Assembly: GCA_023134145.1 (NCBI GenBank)
Contig: JAGLUW010000010.1
Span: forward strand, 1-64,000
From: Sulfuriflexus sp.
Lineage (GTDB): Bacteria; Pseudomonadota; Gammaproteobacteria; AKS1
DNA: 64,000 bases
Direction of reading: 5' to 3'
This document shows, in pieces, positions 45,499-55,500 of this stretch. A model generated the notes under the pieces. That model did no database searches and was not told the origin of the DNA. It was given only the letters and a program-made list of their open reading frames with translations. Position 1 is the first letter of the stretch; each line of letters opens with the position of its first letter. A program made the translations under genes and the position numbers.

Positions 45499-47598
45499 TT
45501 ATTCGTCGTCATCTTCACTACTAAAATCGTAGTCAAGAGAAGTGCTTGGTTCTTGTAAGAAGTGACCTTGAATGTAATTGACACCAAACTGCCAAAGTAG
45601 CGCAAGGCTATTGGCATCTTGAACAAATTCAGCAATTGTTAACTTACCCATAGAATGAGCAGTTTGAATAATAGATTGTACCGTTTCTTGGTTTTGATCA
45701 TCGCTGGCTAAGTTACTGATCAAACTACCATCAATTTTCAGATAGTTGGCATCTAAGTGTTTTAGATTCTTAATAGAGTTTAGACCGCTACCAAAGTGAT
45801 CTAATACAACCTGACAATGAAGTTGTTTGACACCATTGATAAAGTTTTTAGCTTGCGCAAGATACATCACCGCGCTTGATTCATCGAGTTCAAAAATGAG
45901 TGAGTCACCAGATAAACGCTGTTCTTTGAGCTGCTCGCTAATCCACGGCAAAAGACCATTATCAGTTAGAGAAGCGCCCGCTAGCTTAATAAAGAACTTA
46001 GTTTGCGCCCCCCCTTCGGCTTGAACACTGGCAAGTCGTTGCATCGCATGAGTAATAACCCAGCGATCAATTTGTGGCATTAATTCGGCTTGCTCTGCTG
46101 CAGGTAAAAATTGTTCTGGCAAGACTTGGTTGTTGTCGACATCATGCATTCGTAGCAATACTTCGTAATTTTCACAAGTATCGCCATGTAAGCTAACAAT
46201 AGGCTGGAATGCGAGGAAAAAATTATCATCTGTTAATGCGTTATTAATCGCATCAATCCACCCTGCATTACGCTCCTTGCCTGCTTGTTCATCAGCGACA
46301 GGATTATGTAAATGAATACTATTGCCACCATTTTCTTTTGCAATACTGCAAGCAAGATCGGCACGCGAAATAATTTCATGTGTATTAGAGGTATTTTCTC
46401 CGATAGGGCTAATGCCAATGCTACAGGTAACCGTAACGGAATTACCACCTACCTCAGAAATATGATCTTCGATGGTTTGACGAATTGTATTAGCATACTT
46501 TTCAACACCACTATTACTACTTGTCTCGTTTATTAGTAGAGTAAAGCTGTGATCGCTAAAACGCGCGACAATGTCTGGCGCTTCTACTAAATCAGAAATT
46601 ACTTTTGCAATATCACTAAGTACAAGATCGCTCGATGCTAAACCGACATTTTGTTTAACGGCAGCAAAATCATCAATATCGATATAAAGCAAAGCACTGT
46701 GTGATGATTCTGTTGCTACTTTTGATATTGTCGATTCAAGCACTTCCATAAAATGCTGGCGATTATAGATGCCAGTTAATAGATCTTGCTGGCTCAGAAT
46801 ATTCAGTTGATTTTGGAGTTCCTTATCAGATGCTGTACGAATGATGATCTGTGTACAGGATTCTCCATCGACTGATGCTGGTGTGAATTCCATAACGGCA
46901 CTAAATTTATTCCCATCGGTACGTAGGCCGCTGACTTCAATATCACCTTTCATTTCACTTTCATTTTTTGTGAATTGGCGAAGGAATTTTTTGAAGGCTT
47001 CATGATCGTCTGGAGACACCATATCCATGATTGGCATGCCTTCGATTTCATCGGGATCATCGTAACCAAACATTTCCATATAAACCGGGTTGGCATAAAT
47101 ATGCATGCCTTCATGAACATAAGTAATGGCATCACGAGAACTGTCTAGTAAAGAACGACAACGCTTCTCACTTTCTCTACTAGCCTTATTGTATTGGCGT
47201 ATTTTCCTTCGATCATCTCGCGCACGTAATTCTCGTTGCACTACATATTGGAGATGTTCCGGATCTTCATCTTTATGAACCAGATCACATGCACCCGCTT
47301 TTAAGGCTGCACCGACAGTGATATTTTCGGTACCATTTGCAGCAATAATGAGAGGGATATCACGTTCTGATTTTTGTAGTATTTCGAGTGCTTTGTAGGC
47401 ATCAATATAAGTTAGCTTGTCAGCGGTGATAATGAGGTCCCAGTTTTTTTCAGTAAGTGCAGTTTCCAGGTCTTCATCATCTTCAACACGCGTTGGACGA
47501 ACGGCTAAACCAATACTACGTAGTATATTGGTAATTGATTCAGCATCGTTTGATGACTCATCAATGATAAGTAATTGTAGGGTATTATCAGAATCCAT
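45499..47598 (-). CDS. FimX-like REC-PAS-GGDEF-EAL protein with degenerate catalytic motifs
   Basis: REC, PAS, GGDEF-like (RFSDHSF in place of RYGGDEF) and EAL-like (YEVLLR; DHFGSGLNSI in place of DDFG) domains. Confidence 0.88.
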   Translation of the reverse strand: MDSDNTLQLLIIDESSNDAESITNILRSIGLAVRPTRVEDDEDLETALTEKNWDLIITADKLTYIDAYKALEILQKSERDIPLIIAANGTENITVGAALKAGACDLVHKDEDPEHLQYVVQRELRARDDRRKIRQYNKASRESEKRCRSLLDSSRDAITYVHEGMHIYANPVYMEMFGYDDPDEIEGMPIMDMVSPDDHEAFKKFLRQFTKNESEMKGDIEVSGLRTDGNKFSAVMEFTPASVDGESCTQIIIRTASDKELQNQLNILSQQDLLTGIYNRQHFMEVLESTISKVATESSHSALLYIDIDDFAAVKQNVGLASSDLVLSDIAKVISDLVEAPDIVARFSDHSFTLLINETSSNSGVEKYANTIRQTIEDHISEVGGNSVTVTCSIGISPIGENTSNTHEIISRADLACSIAKENGGNSIHLHNPVADEQAGKERNAGWIDAINNALTDDNFFLAFQPIVSLHGDTCENYEVLLRMHDVDNNQVLPEQFLPAAEQAELMPQIDRWVITHAMQRLASVQAEGGAQTKFFIKLAGASLTDNGLLPWISEQLKEQRLSGDSLIFELDESSAVMYLAQAKNFINGVKQLHCQVVLDHFGSGLNSIKNLKHLDANYLKIDGSLISNLASDDQNQETVQSIIQTAHSMGKLTIAEFVQDANSLALLWQFGVNYIQGHFLQEPSTSLDYDFSSEDDDE

Positions 47599-47738
47599 TA
47601 TTATCCCTGTAGAACGTGTGTAATGCTGACTGTTATCAGTAAATAGTATATCAAAAAACCTGAAAAATCATGGTATTGGCAAATGTTTTTTATCTTATTT
47701 GAGCCTTTATTCAGGTGTTTAGAGCCTATTTTTATAAA

Positions 47739-47764
47739 AGAACCTATATAGTTGCGTAGGTTCT
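47739..47764 (-). terminator. Rho-independent terminator candidate after the PilZ gene
   Basis: Perfect 8-bp inverted repeat AGAACCTA/TAGGTTCT, 10-nt loop; minus strand continues TTTATAAAAATAGG. Confidence 0.5.
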
Positions 47765-47826
47765 GATTGGCGTTGCTAATAATTATAGTAACAACGTGGC
47801 ATTTTGGAAGGTGGGGAGGTGGTTTA

Positions 47827-49644
47827 TTACAGACTTGACCAGATTGAATCAAAATCATCTTCGTTAATAGTACTTCCCACCGTGTTGCTCATATTTGTTT
47901 GTCGAGGGGCATCTTCTTCAAGTACTTTGAATTCAAATTGAGAGAAGCTACGCGTACATTCTAATTGTTTTGATAATACAGCGATAATTGAACGATCTTG
48001 AAGGTTAATACGGATACGGCTATCTGGTTTAAACGGCATCGCAGGAGTAATAATCGTTGCCGGTTGTTCAATTGTTCTCAATTCAGGCAGCATTAAGCAA
48101 CGTAAATAATCTGAACCAGTTTGTGAGTTTTTTTCACCCTCTAAACGTGCGGCAACCGCAACGGCATTGGGCGTTAACATTTCAATACCGAGTTCAATGC
48201 TACCACTGCGATTGCTTAGCATCCGGCGTACAACACCAATACCCCATTGCCCAATAGCAATATCATCGGTATCACGTACGGCTAGTAGATCACCAACATG
48301 CGCGGAGAAATTAATATCACCTTGTGAAACAAGGCAATAGCCACCGGCACTGATATTGGCCATGCCGAGTTGGATTGTTTCATATTCAAAGCCTTGTTGC
48401 GCCGCGGTGTTATTCGCTAGCGAGGCTTTGTCTGGAGCCGTTTTACTTGGGTCGTTTTCAGAATAGGTGTAATTCATATTCCAAACATCTGGACCCTTCA
48501 CAATGTCAGAGATGGCATGAACACGGGTCGAATGAAAATCAGAAATTTTACCGTTAACATCAGGTTGTTGACCTGCTTCTTCAGGAACAGGTGAGAATAC
48601 TTGTTCACCGCTTACAAAATGATGTGCTGCACTTAAACCAAAGGCAACATTAGCAAATGATTCATCACGTTGAATTCGCGAGAAACTACGTTTTGATAAA
48701 ATGCTCCAAGCAGCGAGTAATCGCATGACTAAATCGTCGGATGCTATTTTAAGTAGCTCAGAATCAGATGATTGTAGTTGCTCATTGATGTTAATAATCA
48801 TTTCACTGGTATTGAGCAAGCGACATGAACGATAGTCATTACTATTGTGCATGGCTAAATAACCCGGTTGGTTATCGCTATCAAGATCGATAATAAATAA
48901 ACCAGCAGGTGGAGAGCCTTCGGTTATTTTATCTAGTCGAGTAAAACTAACGAATTGATTTAGCAGCGTGCATACTTTATCAATTTCGCCTCTATGCAAT
49001 CGGTAAGGCATAGACAAAGAGAGTAATAAAATTTTCTTGTAGAGCGTGTCAATACTGCTGTTGCCAGGTAATAAATTCAGTGGGTCTTTAATGACTTGGT
49101 TGAGTAAATCGTAAGATTCAATAAAGTGATAAATAGTGTGCAGCTCTTTCCATATACCACGAGGGTAAGGTGCGTACACTTGGTAAGAGCGTAATAATAA
49201 TAAACCCTGATAACTCATTGCGCGGTGTAATGCAGAAGTGAGTAATTTTAGATCTGGGCGAGAAGATGTTTCTGTTTGTCGTGCAATGATTTTGTAACCA
49301 ACAGCTAGCTCTGATAATAGAGCCCGTGCGAGTTCCGAGATCTTTCTGTTACGTTTATTTAGCGGCAGAGGACGACCGGCAAAATGTTTTTCGAGTGATT
49401 CGACAATGTAATGACATGGTTTCCGTAATAGCTCCATTGCCTTGTAGCGTTGTTGAACGGGCATATCGAGTCGATTAATTTCAACAACGGCTTTAAAGAC
49501 GAGACGAGATGTTTCACCTAAATTTGCCATTGGCAAACTAGTGATCCATTTTTCCATGAACTTGGGTCGCACATCAAACGACGTTTTATCCGCGCTTTGT
49601 TGCGCAGGGATCGCTAACCCAGTTAAATCGACTATCTCAGACAT
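47827..49644 (-). CDS. PilZ domain-containing protein with long N-terminal helical region
   Basis: C-terminal PilZ-like segment (LGMANISAGGYCLV, RRMLSNRSGSIELGIEML); start taken at MSEIVDLTGLA. Confidence 0.75.
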   Translation of the reverse strand: MSEIVDLTGLAIPAQQSADKTSFDVRPKFMEKWITSLPMANLGETSRLVFKAVVEINRLDMPVQQRYKAMELLRKPCHYIVESLEKHFAGRPLPLNKRNRKISELARALLSELAVGYKIIARQTETSSRPDLKLLTSALHRAMSYQGLLLLRSYQVYAPYPRGIWKELHTIYHFIESYDLLNQVIKDPLNLLPGNSSIDTLYKKILLLSLSMPYRLHRGEIDKVCTLLNQFVSFTRLDKITEGSPPAGLFIIDLDSDNQPGYLAMHNSNDYRSCRLLNTSEMIININEQLQSSDSELLKIASDDLVMRLLAAWSILSKRSFSRIQRDESFANVAFGLSAAHHFVSGEQVFSPVPEEAGQQPDVNGKISDFHSTRVHAISDIVKGPDVWNMNYTYSENDPSKTAPDKASLANNTAAQQGFEYETIQLGMANISAGGYCLVSQGDINFSAHVGDLLAVRDTDDIAIGQWGIGVVRRMLSNRSGSIELGIEMLTPNAVAVAARLEGEKNSQTGSDYLRCLMLPELRTIEQPATIITPAMPFKPDSRIRINLQDRSIIAVLSKQLECTRSFSQFEFKVLEEDAPRQTNMSNTVGSTINEDDFDSIWSSL

Positions 49645-49772
49645 ATACCCCATCCCATCATCGAAGCAATACCACTGAACCCCAATCCCCACAATCGGTG
49701 TATCAGCGAGCTTATTACCAAGACGGTAAACTATATCAGAAAATCCAGTAACTTGATGATATATATTGCTAA

Positions 49773-50777
49773 TTATAGCGCAGACTTGCCTGTTTCGCCT
49801 GCTATTTCACGTACTAGTTTGGGAACGAGATAGCCTGGTAGGCGGGTTTGTAGTTTGCTATGAAGTGATTTGGCTTGCTCATCTGAGACTTCAAAATGTG
49901 CAGCACCCGCTACACGGTCGAGCTGGTGAAGGTAATAGGGAAGAATGCTGCAGTCGCTTAATCGTTCGCTTAAATCACATAGAGATTGTGCAGTATCATT
50001 TATGCCGGCGAGTAGTACGGCTTGATTGAGAAGTTGTGTGCCGGTTTTAGTAATCGCATTACAGATAGATTTTACTGAGTTATCAATTTCTTGGGCATGG
50101 TTAATATGTAGAACGACGATGGTTGTGAAGCGGGTGTTTTCTAAAAGAGTCAGAAATTTAGTGGTGATACGTTCAGGCAGTACCACTGGAAGCCGGGTAT
50201 GGAGTCGTAAGCGTTTGAGATGAGGGATCTTTTCTAATTTCTGTACTAGTTCTGTTAATTTATTATCAGACAGGCTGAGCGGATCACCACCACTGAGAAT
50301 GACCTCGTTAATATTATGATCTGCTTTTATTACCGCAAGCGCATCATGCCACTGATTTTTCGCTGGGTTTGATTCAGCATAATTAAAATGACGGCGAAAA
50401 CAGTAGCGGCAATGGATTCCACAGGCACCGGTAGTCAGAATGAGGGCTCGGCCATGATATTTATGTAATAAGCCGGGGCTTTGTATGGATGCATGGTCAC
50501 CAACAGGATCAGCCGTAAAGCCATCAACAGTGAGTAATTCATCGCTAATAGGTAGAACCTGACGTAGCAAAGGGTCATTGGGGTTCGCTTTCTCGATCCG
50601 AGCCAGATAGGGCAGGGGAACCTGCAGGCTAAATAGTTCAGCAGCTTTGCGAGCAGCGGGCAATAGCGATATGGGTAGCTCTAATCGCTTAAGCAAGTCA
50701 GCGGGATCAGTGACAGCCTGAGCTAGGCTCTGTTGCCACGGATTAAGCTGCAAAATTGTTGGTGTTCCCTGTATCAT
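49773..50777 (-). CDS. epmB: EF-P beta-lysylation protein EpmB (radical SAM lysine 2,3-aminomutase-like)
   Basis: CGIHCRYCFRRHF radical SAM motif, VILSGGDPLSLSD; divergent from efp. Confidence 0.94.
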   Translation of the reverse strand: MIQGTPTILQLNPWQQSLAQAVTDPADLLKRLELPISLLPAARKAAELFSLQVPLPYLARIEKANPNDPLLRQVLPISDELLTVDGFTADPVGDHASIQSPGLLHKYHGRALILTTGACGIHCRYCFRRHFNYAESNPAKNQWHDALAVIKADHNINEVILSGGDPLSLSDNKLTELVQKLEKIPHLKRLRLHTRLPVVLPERITTKFLTLLENTRFTTIVVLHINHAQEIDNSVKSICNAITKTGTQLLNQAVLLAGINDTAQSLCDLSERLSDCSILPYYLHQLDRVAGAAHFEVSDEQAKSLHSKLQTRLPGYLVPKLVREIAGETGKSAL

Positions 50778-50832
50778 AGGCAAGCAGATTAAATGAATTG
50801 CAAACATCATACCGCATGCCAGAGAGGATAGT

Positions 50833-51408
50833 ATGGCCAGTTATAGCACCAATGAATTTCGTAGTGGTCTCAAATTGATGATTGATGGCGATCCCTGTTC
50901 CATCGTTGAAAATGAGATCGTTAAACCCGGTAAGGGACAGGCTTTTAACCGCGTTAAGATCCGTAACTTGAAGACAGGGCGTGTTATCGACCGTACTTAT
51001 AAGTCAGGCGAATCAGTTGAAGCAGCGGATGTCATGGATACGGATATGCAGTACCTCTACAACGATGGTGAGTTTTGGTATTTTATGGATCCAGAAAGCT
51101 TTGAACAACTGGGTGCCGATGCAAATGCGGTAGGTGAAAATACCAAATGGTTGAAGGAACAAGACACTTACACAGTAACGTTATGGAATGGTGCTCCACT
51201 GACCATTACACCACCTAACTTTGTTTTGCTTAACGTCGCTGAAACAGATCCAGGTGTTCGTGGTGACACATCGGGTGGTGGTGGTAAACCTGCGACCATG
51301 GAAACAGGTGCAGTAGTACGCGTGCCATTATTTATTAATGAAGGCGAGTTATTAAAAATTGATACACGCACGTGTGAATATGTCGGACGTGCCAAGGAAG
51401 ATGACTGA
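50833..51408 (+). CDS. efp: Elongation factor P
   Basis: [40 protein letters not shown] with modifiable Lys in the PGKGQ loop. Confidence 0.98.
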   Translation: MASYSTNEFRSGLKLMIDGDPCSIVENEIVKPGKGQAFNRVKIRNLKTGRVIDRTYKSGESVEAADVMDTDMQYLYNDGEFWYFMDPESFEQLGADANAVGENTKWLKEQDTYTVTLWNGAPLTITPPNFVLLNVAETDPGVRGDTSGGGGKPATMETGAVVRVPLFINEGELLKIDTRTCEYVGRAKEDD

Positions 51409-52372
51409 TCGCTTACAACACTGGCGACCAACAGCGTCGCTAGATGTACTAAAGAAGCGTGCGGAACTGCTAAGACAGATCCGCGCGTTTTTTTATGCGC
51501 GTGATGTGCTTGAAGTAGACACGCCTGCACTTTCTGTTGCGGGTAATACCGATCCGAATATTGAAAGCTTTAGAACAGATTACACTGGCCCAGGTAATAC
51601 AAACACATTGTATTTACACACTTCCCCTGAATTTTCTATGAAGCGGTTATTGGCAGCAGATAGCGGTGCTATTTATCAACTTTGTAAAGTGTTTCGTAAT
51701 GGTGAAGCGGGGCGACAACATAATCCTGAATTCACGATGCTGGAATGGTACCGTCCAGATTTCGATCATCATCAATTAATGAATGAAGTTGCTGAGTTAA
51801 TTAATGATGTGCTGGGTAAAAAGGAAGTGTTAAAAATAAGTTATCAGCAAGCCTTTATAGAGCATGCAGGTATTGACCCTCTGGATACAAATCAAAACGC
51901 ATTAAAGAAATGCGCCCAACAAAATGGTTTAGAAAAAGTTATCGGCATGGATGAAGCGAGTGTTGATGATTGGTTGGATTTGTTAATAGATCAAGTGGTT
52001 GTGCCAAAACTCGGCCGAGGCCGAGTTTTCATATATGACTATCCCGCATCACAAGCAGCACTAGCTGAAATTAGTGAGAGTGATTCACGTGTCGCAGAAC
52101 GTTTTGAATTATTTATTGATGGTGTTGAGATCGCTAACGGTTTTCATGAGTTGACTGATGTAGTAGAACAGCGGCAACGTTTTGAAAGTGAAAATAAGAA
52201 ACGTGAAGAAGTTGGTTTATCTAAATTACCCATAGATGAAAATTTATTAGCAGCGCTTGAAGAGGGTTTGCCCGATTGTGCGGGTGTTGCCATTGGTATA
52301 GATCGTTTATTAATGATTGTTGCAGGTGTTGATTCAATTTCTGATGTGGTAACAATATCGTCTATTGAATAA
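51401..52372 (+). CDS. epmA: EF-P--(R)-beta-lysine ligase EpmA
   Basis: Class II LysRS-like core: [44 protein letters not shown] overlaps end of efp. Confidence 0.95.
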   Translation: MTDRLQHWRPTASLDVLKKRAELLRQIRAFFYARDVLEVDTPALSVAGNTDPNIESFRTDYTGPGNTNTLYLHTSPEFSMKRLLAADSGAIYQLCKVFRNGEAGRQHNPEFTMLEWYRPDFDHHQLMNEVAELINDVLGKKEVLKISYQQAFIEHAGIDPLDTNQNALKKCAQQNGLEKVIGMDEASVDDWLDLLIDQVVVPKLGRGRVFIYDYPASQAALAEISESDSRVAERFELFIDGVEIANGFHELTDVVEQRQRFESENKKREEVGLSKLPIDENLLAALEEGLPDCAGVAIGIDRLLMIVAGVDSISDVVTISSIE

Positions 52373-52374
52373 CA

Positions 52375-52455
52375 CTATGCAAAGGCCGGTAGAGCCAAAA
52401 TCAAAAAGAACATTCCCCAGATAATTGCAAGTAACTGATTGTCAGTGGTTTCCAT
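52375..52455 (-). CDS. Putative 26-aa single-TM microprotein METTDNQLLAIIWGMFFLILALPAFA
   Basis: ATG..TAG micro-ORF preceded by GAGG 5 nt upstream of ATG; one hydrophobic helix; absent from the ORF track because of size. Confidence 0.5.
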   Translation of the reverse strand: METTDNQLLAIIWGMFFLILALPAFA

Positions 52456-52593
52456 AAAAGCCTCGTCGTGAATTTATTTAATGTAAGTAAATTCTAGGCT
52501 TCCTCTTAAAATACAACAGCTAACTAATACGGGTTAAAACAGTGAAAAAGTCACACCTGCGATGTTGTGTTATTCACAGGTATGACGATTACT

Positions 52594-55500
52594 TTAGACT
52601 GGAATTGACTTTATTTTTCTACGTATAAGTAGAGTAGCAATGCTAATAAGGATAATGCTAATTACTCCCCACCACCAAGGAATTCTAGGGCCAATAGATT
52701 TAATGAATTCTACGTTCCTTATTTTGATACCTATCGGTGTTTTAGTGAATATACTTGCCTTTATCAAGAGAGAATAGCTTCCATCAAGATTGTCAATTAT
52801 GTCTCCAATCTTCATGCCTTTAGGAATTTTAGTAATAATATCTTTTATATTTCCTGGTCCAAGATAATTTTCATAACAATCTTTTGGTGTAACTCTTATT
52901 TCATGTGAAGCACTAGGGTGCTTAATTTTTGTTACTGTAAAGATAGATTGTCTACGACAAATGTTTTTTAACGCCACGAGAGAACTGGCGTTAAATACGC
53001 GTTTTACTGTTCCATTTTTCTCAGTCTCACCTTGGATGCGTAGTTCCATGCGATATTTCCCTGGGATTCTATTCTTTGGTGTAAGGGCACTATAGATCCC
53101 ATCTCCTGCTTTTTCGTCGCCATGTCGTTTTAAATCTCCATCATCGAACAGGCTGATTTTTTTTGTTACAGGTGTTAAGTACTCTTTTGCTAATTTTTCG
53201 TTGCGTAATAAAAAGTGTCCTTTCTTTTCTGCAAGTGTAAGTGTGGGGCGATGTTTAACCTTGAATCTTTCAAGCTTTTTGCGATTTACTTTATTCCTAG
53301 AAAGGAAACTTCCTTCGCCTATTTTTGGTGATTTCATTATTAGTGTTGCGGTCACCTTGTTTTGTATAGGTTTTCTGTTGCTGAGTAACCGAATTTTAAT
53401 AGATAAACGATCTCCAACGGTTGAAGTAGATGTTGGTGGAATGAATTCATATTTCACACCTGAATCATCTGCAATGACCCACATATTGTAATTAAGTGTT
53501 TGTTCAGTGTTAGATTTTATATCTATAAACCAATCTCCAGTAGCATTAATCATTGAACCATCATCTGCTTTAACTGGGAAGATTGCACTGGCAACAGTAT
53601 GAGATCCTTTTCTCATTATTTGTACATTGTGGTTAGCAGGCGTCACAGTAATTTTCTTTTTACCCTTTCGAAGGGTAAAGCTCATGGTATCTTTCTTTTG
53701 ATCTCCAATCCACATTACACTGAAGTTTACTCTCTCTGCCGTGCTATTTAGTGAGAATGGGTGTGAGATGACGACACTATCACGGGTGGTAGAACCTTGC
53801 TCATGTGCTACTTTTTGCAGGGTGTTGGTGTTTAAAGCGGTAATGAGCGAATCTATCCAGTCACTAGGAAGATCACTAGCAGCATCATTATGGGCAGCAT
53901 TGTGAGCAAGGTTCATTGCTGAAATACTGGTTTCACTTGAGATGCCGGCCAGTAGTGTTTGCCAGCTTGTAGTATTGATTACACCAGTACCAATTGTATG
54001 AATACGAAGGGTTTTAGGTACTTCATTATCATTGTAGTTGCCGAGTTTATTAGCGTCTCCTGCTATCTCATACGTATCACCATCAGCATCCGCAGCAGTT
54101 TGAACGACTAATGGATTTCCGTTTTGCATTCCATCGGTGAAGACAATAATATTTTGGTTGTTATTTTCATCAGGATCGCTGGCGCGTAAGGCAGTAATTG
54201 CGGACTGAATACCGCCGCCCATAGCGGTTCCACCTCCGCCAACACGGTCGCATATATCAGGATCTATAGCGTTCACATCGCAAACAAAATTACTAATATT
54301 TTGCATATTGGCATCATTACCAGTTACTAGGAGGCTACCTAGCCCCATATAAGGTTGAGGGCTTGAATTAAATAAAACCAGACCAATTCGATCGCCTGGT
54401 ACCGACATAGGGCTCCACATATCAATGAAAGTTCTTACTGATAAGGACAATAATTTTATTTTGGTATCAGGTGTGGATGAACCAGCGGAAATACCGTTCA
54501 TACTTCCTGAAGTATCAGCGACGATAACGACATCTAATGGATCATGGGCTGCGCTAGGAATAATGTGGATGGTCATTGTATTAACTGGTGTGCTGAAATC
54601 ATTTCCATCGTGTACTTCGAAGTCGAAGCTTGCGTAGTTATTTATTGGCATTGCGCCAGCAGCAGGCGTAAATACTAGGTTCGCGATCTGTGCGACGAGG
54701 ATTATATCTGCATCGGATACATTTACTGCGCTCAACTGCAAAGTACTACCAACAGGTATAGTGATATTGGTAATTCGGATCTGGTTTAATAGATCGCTTT
54801 CAGCATCAAACGGATAAGGGAATTCGCTTGAATCGAAGGTATGAGAGGTGCCACTCCCTTCTAGGATATTAATAAAGGTATCAGATGATGTTGGCGGATC
54901 GTTTTGAGGCGTGACGGTGACGGCCAGATTTTGGCTTGGTGAAATGATACCACCGGCAGTGACGGTGTAAGGAATATTATAATTGAGCGGTGTTTCACTG
55001 CCATCGTGCACGTAAGAGACCACGTTGCCAGCATTAATTTGTGCTTGCGTGAAACTCGTTACATCGACAGCACCAATTTGGAATGTGCCGGGTGTTGCAC
55101 CGAGTGTGACGTTATAAACCAGTTGTGTTGGATCGGTGATCTCGGCATCCACCGCCATTAGGTCAGTGGCCGTGATACCTACCGAACCCATTTCATCGAC
55201 GGTAATCGCATCATCACCTGAGAAGGTGGTGGGATCATCTTGTGGCGTGACGGTGACGGCCAGATTTTGGCTTGGTGAAATGACAGCACCGGCAGTGACG
55301 GTGTAAGGAATATTATAATTGAGTGGTGTTTCACTGCCATCGTGCACGTAAGAGACCACGTTGCCAGCATTAACTTGTGCTTGCGTGAAACTCGTTACAT
55401 CGACAGCACTAATTTGGAATGTGCCGGGTGTTGCACCGAGTGTGACGTTATAAACCAGTTGTGTCGGATCGGTGATCTCGGCATCTATGGCTTCCAGATC

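Noticed and set aside
47601-47858. 85-aa ORF in the PilZ-FimX intergenic region
   Set aside because: Overlaps the PilZ gene end, low-complexity composition and no plausible domain; the region looks like a terminator plus promoter.
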